Below are positions 63,777 to 64,000 of a DNA stretch of 64,000 nucleotides, one piece after another. The translations under genes were made by a program, and so were the position numbers. The notes under the pieces were generated by a model that saw only the letters and a program-made list of their open reading frames with translations, searched no databases and had not been told where the DNA came from. Every line of letters begins with the position of its first letter. Within the stretch, counting starts at the first letter, position 1. Source of the stretch: JBBIWA01 sp037439425 (GTDB lineage Bacteria > Acidobacteriota > Blastocatellia > RBC074); contig JBBIWA010000012.1 of the NCBI GenBank assembly GCA_037439425.1, positions 35,282 through 99,281 on the forward strand, given 5' to 3'.

Positions 63777-64000
63777 CAGTTTTCAAAAGTCGGTCGTAAT
63801 CCCACCAACTGCAGTTGGTGGATGGTTCAAGTCCAACCTACGGTCCGGATCGAAGGCTGGACTTGGAACCCTTCCCCGATTTCCATCGGGGGTATCCGAT
63901 GGATGGTGACGCAAGCTGGTGTAGGCTGGACTTGCACTCTCCACCAACTGCCGTTGGTGGGATGCTGTCACCGCTACCACGAACCGACTTTTGAAAACTG
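63777..64000. repeat. Family D MITE-like element with terminal inverted repeats
   Basis: CAGTTTTCAAAAGTCGGT(C)GT at 63777 is inverted as ACGAACCGACTTTTGAAAAC(TG) at the window end. Inside are two copies of a CCACCAACTGC(A/C)GTTGGTGG palindrome and several GC-rich hairpins, but no ORF with a domain. Size (224 bp) and structure fit a non-autonomous element. The right end may extend past the window, because GGGTG precedes the left terminal repeat in both copies. Confidence 0.8.

Overview
The window looks like part of a chromosome of an Acidobacteriota bacterium, probably close to Blastocatellia. This is inferred from gene content: a VWFA-related secreted protein of the acidobacterial type, a membrane Ser/Thr kinase with a long C-terminal TPR tail, many secreted beta-propeller and PQQ-type oxidoreductases, a GNAT-fused NDP-forming acyl-CoA synthetase, and wide intergenic spaces full of repeats. 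No rRNA or tRNA marker is present to confirm it.

Layout. 0-5.6 kb: the start of a secreted S41/PDZ peptidase cut by the window edge, a decayed IS4-type transposase, a noticeably AT-richer HtrA/TPR protease, IS630 and IS66 remnants and a 631-bp repeat. 5.9-10.4 kb: a minimal nucleotidyltransferase, a coupled lutA-like/xylulokinase pair, a decayed hypE/metallo-beta-lactamase remnant, and an ECF sigma/zinc anti-sigma pair. 10.6-18.4 kb: a candidate tiny UGA-containing selenoprotein, a DUF2892 membrane protein, a DUF3365 heme protein, and a TolC/MFP/RND efflux operon in which the TolC and RND genes are broken. 19-26.4 kb: pirin/DoxX/MarR, an acyl-CoA ligase, a polar amino-acid ABC system with a fused binding protein-permease, and a CoxG-like protein. 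26.6-35.9 kb: a metzincin-like secreted protein, an M1 peptidase, a cupin, the acyl-CoA synthetase/acetyltransferase fusion, a cyclase-family hydrolase and an amidohydrolase. 35.9-38.3 kb is gene-poor and repeat-rich. 38.3-51.5 kb: an exported redox set with a PQQ quinoprotein, three NHL propellers, a HupE/UreJ protein, a c-type cytochrome/Cu-monooxygenase-like protein and an SMP-30 lactonase. 52.9-57.4 kb: VWFA protein, DUF6526 protein, and a RecB-like nuclease fused to an FtsK motor with a small downstream protein. 57.4-63.6 kb (minus strand): frameshifted kinase-TPR gene, cysteine desulfurase, cupin sugar-phosphate isomerase, and a second acyl-CoA ligase.

Three observations stand out. (1) At 10601-10735 a 29-codon membrane ORF reaches a UGA that is followed by U-M-S-N-K-C and by a hairpin with a GGUCU apical loop, like a bacterial SECIS. 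(2) A dispersed hairpin-rich repeat (family B, about 150 bp) ends in CAGGAG(G) and at four genes supplies the ribosome-binding site. (3) The nuclease-FtsK fusion keeps all recognisable RecB-family motifs and is followed by an unrecognised small protein. Other dispersed repeats are hairpin family C (with apparent compensatory stem changes), a MITE-like family D, family E, and a pair of about 630-bp inverted copies 47 kb apart. Several genes carry single-base lesions (TolC, RND, kinase); genuine decay and assembly error cannot be separated here.
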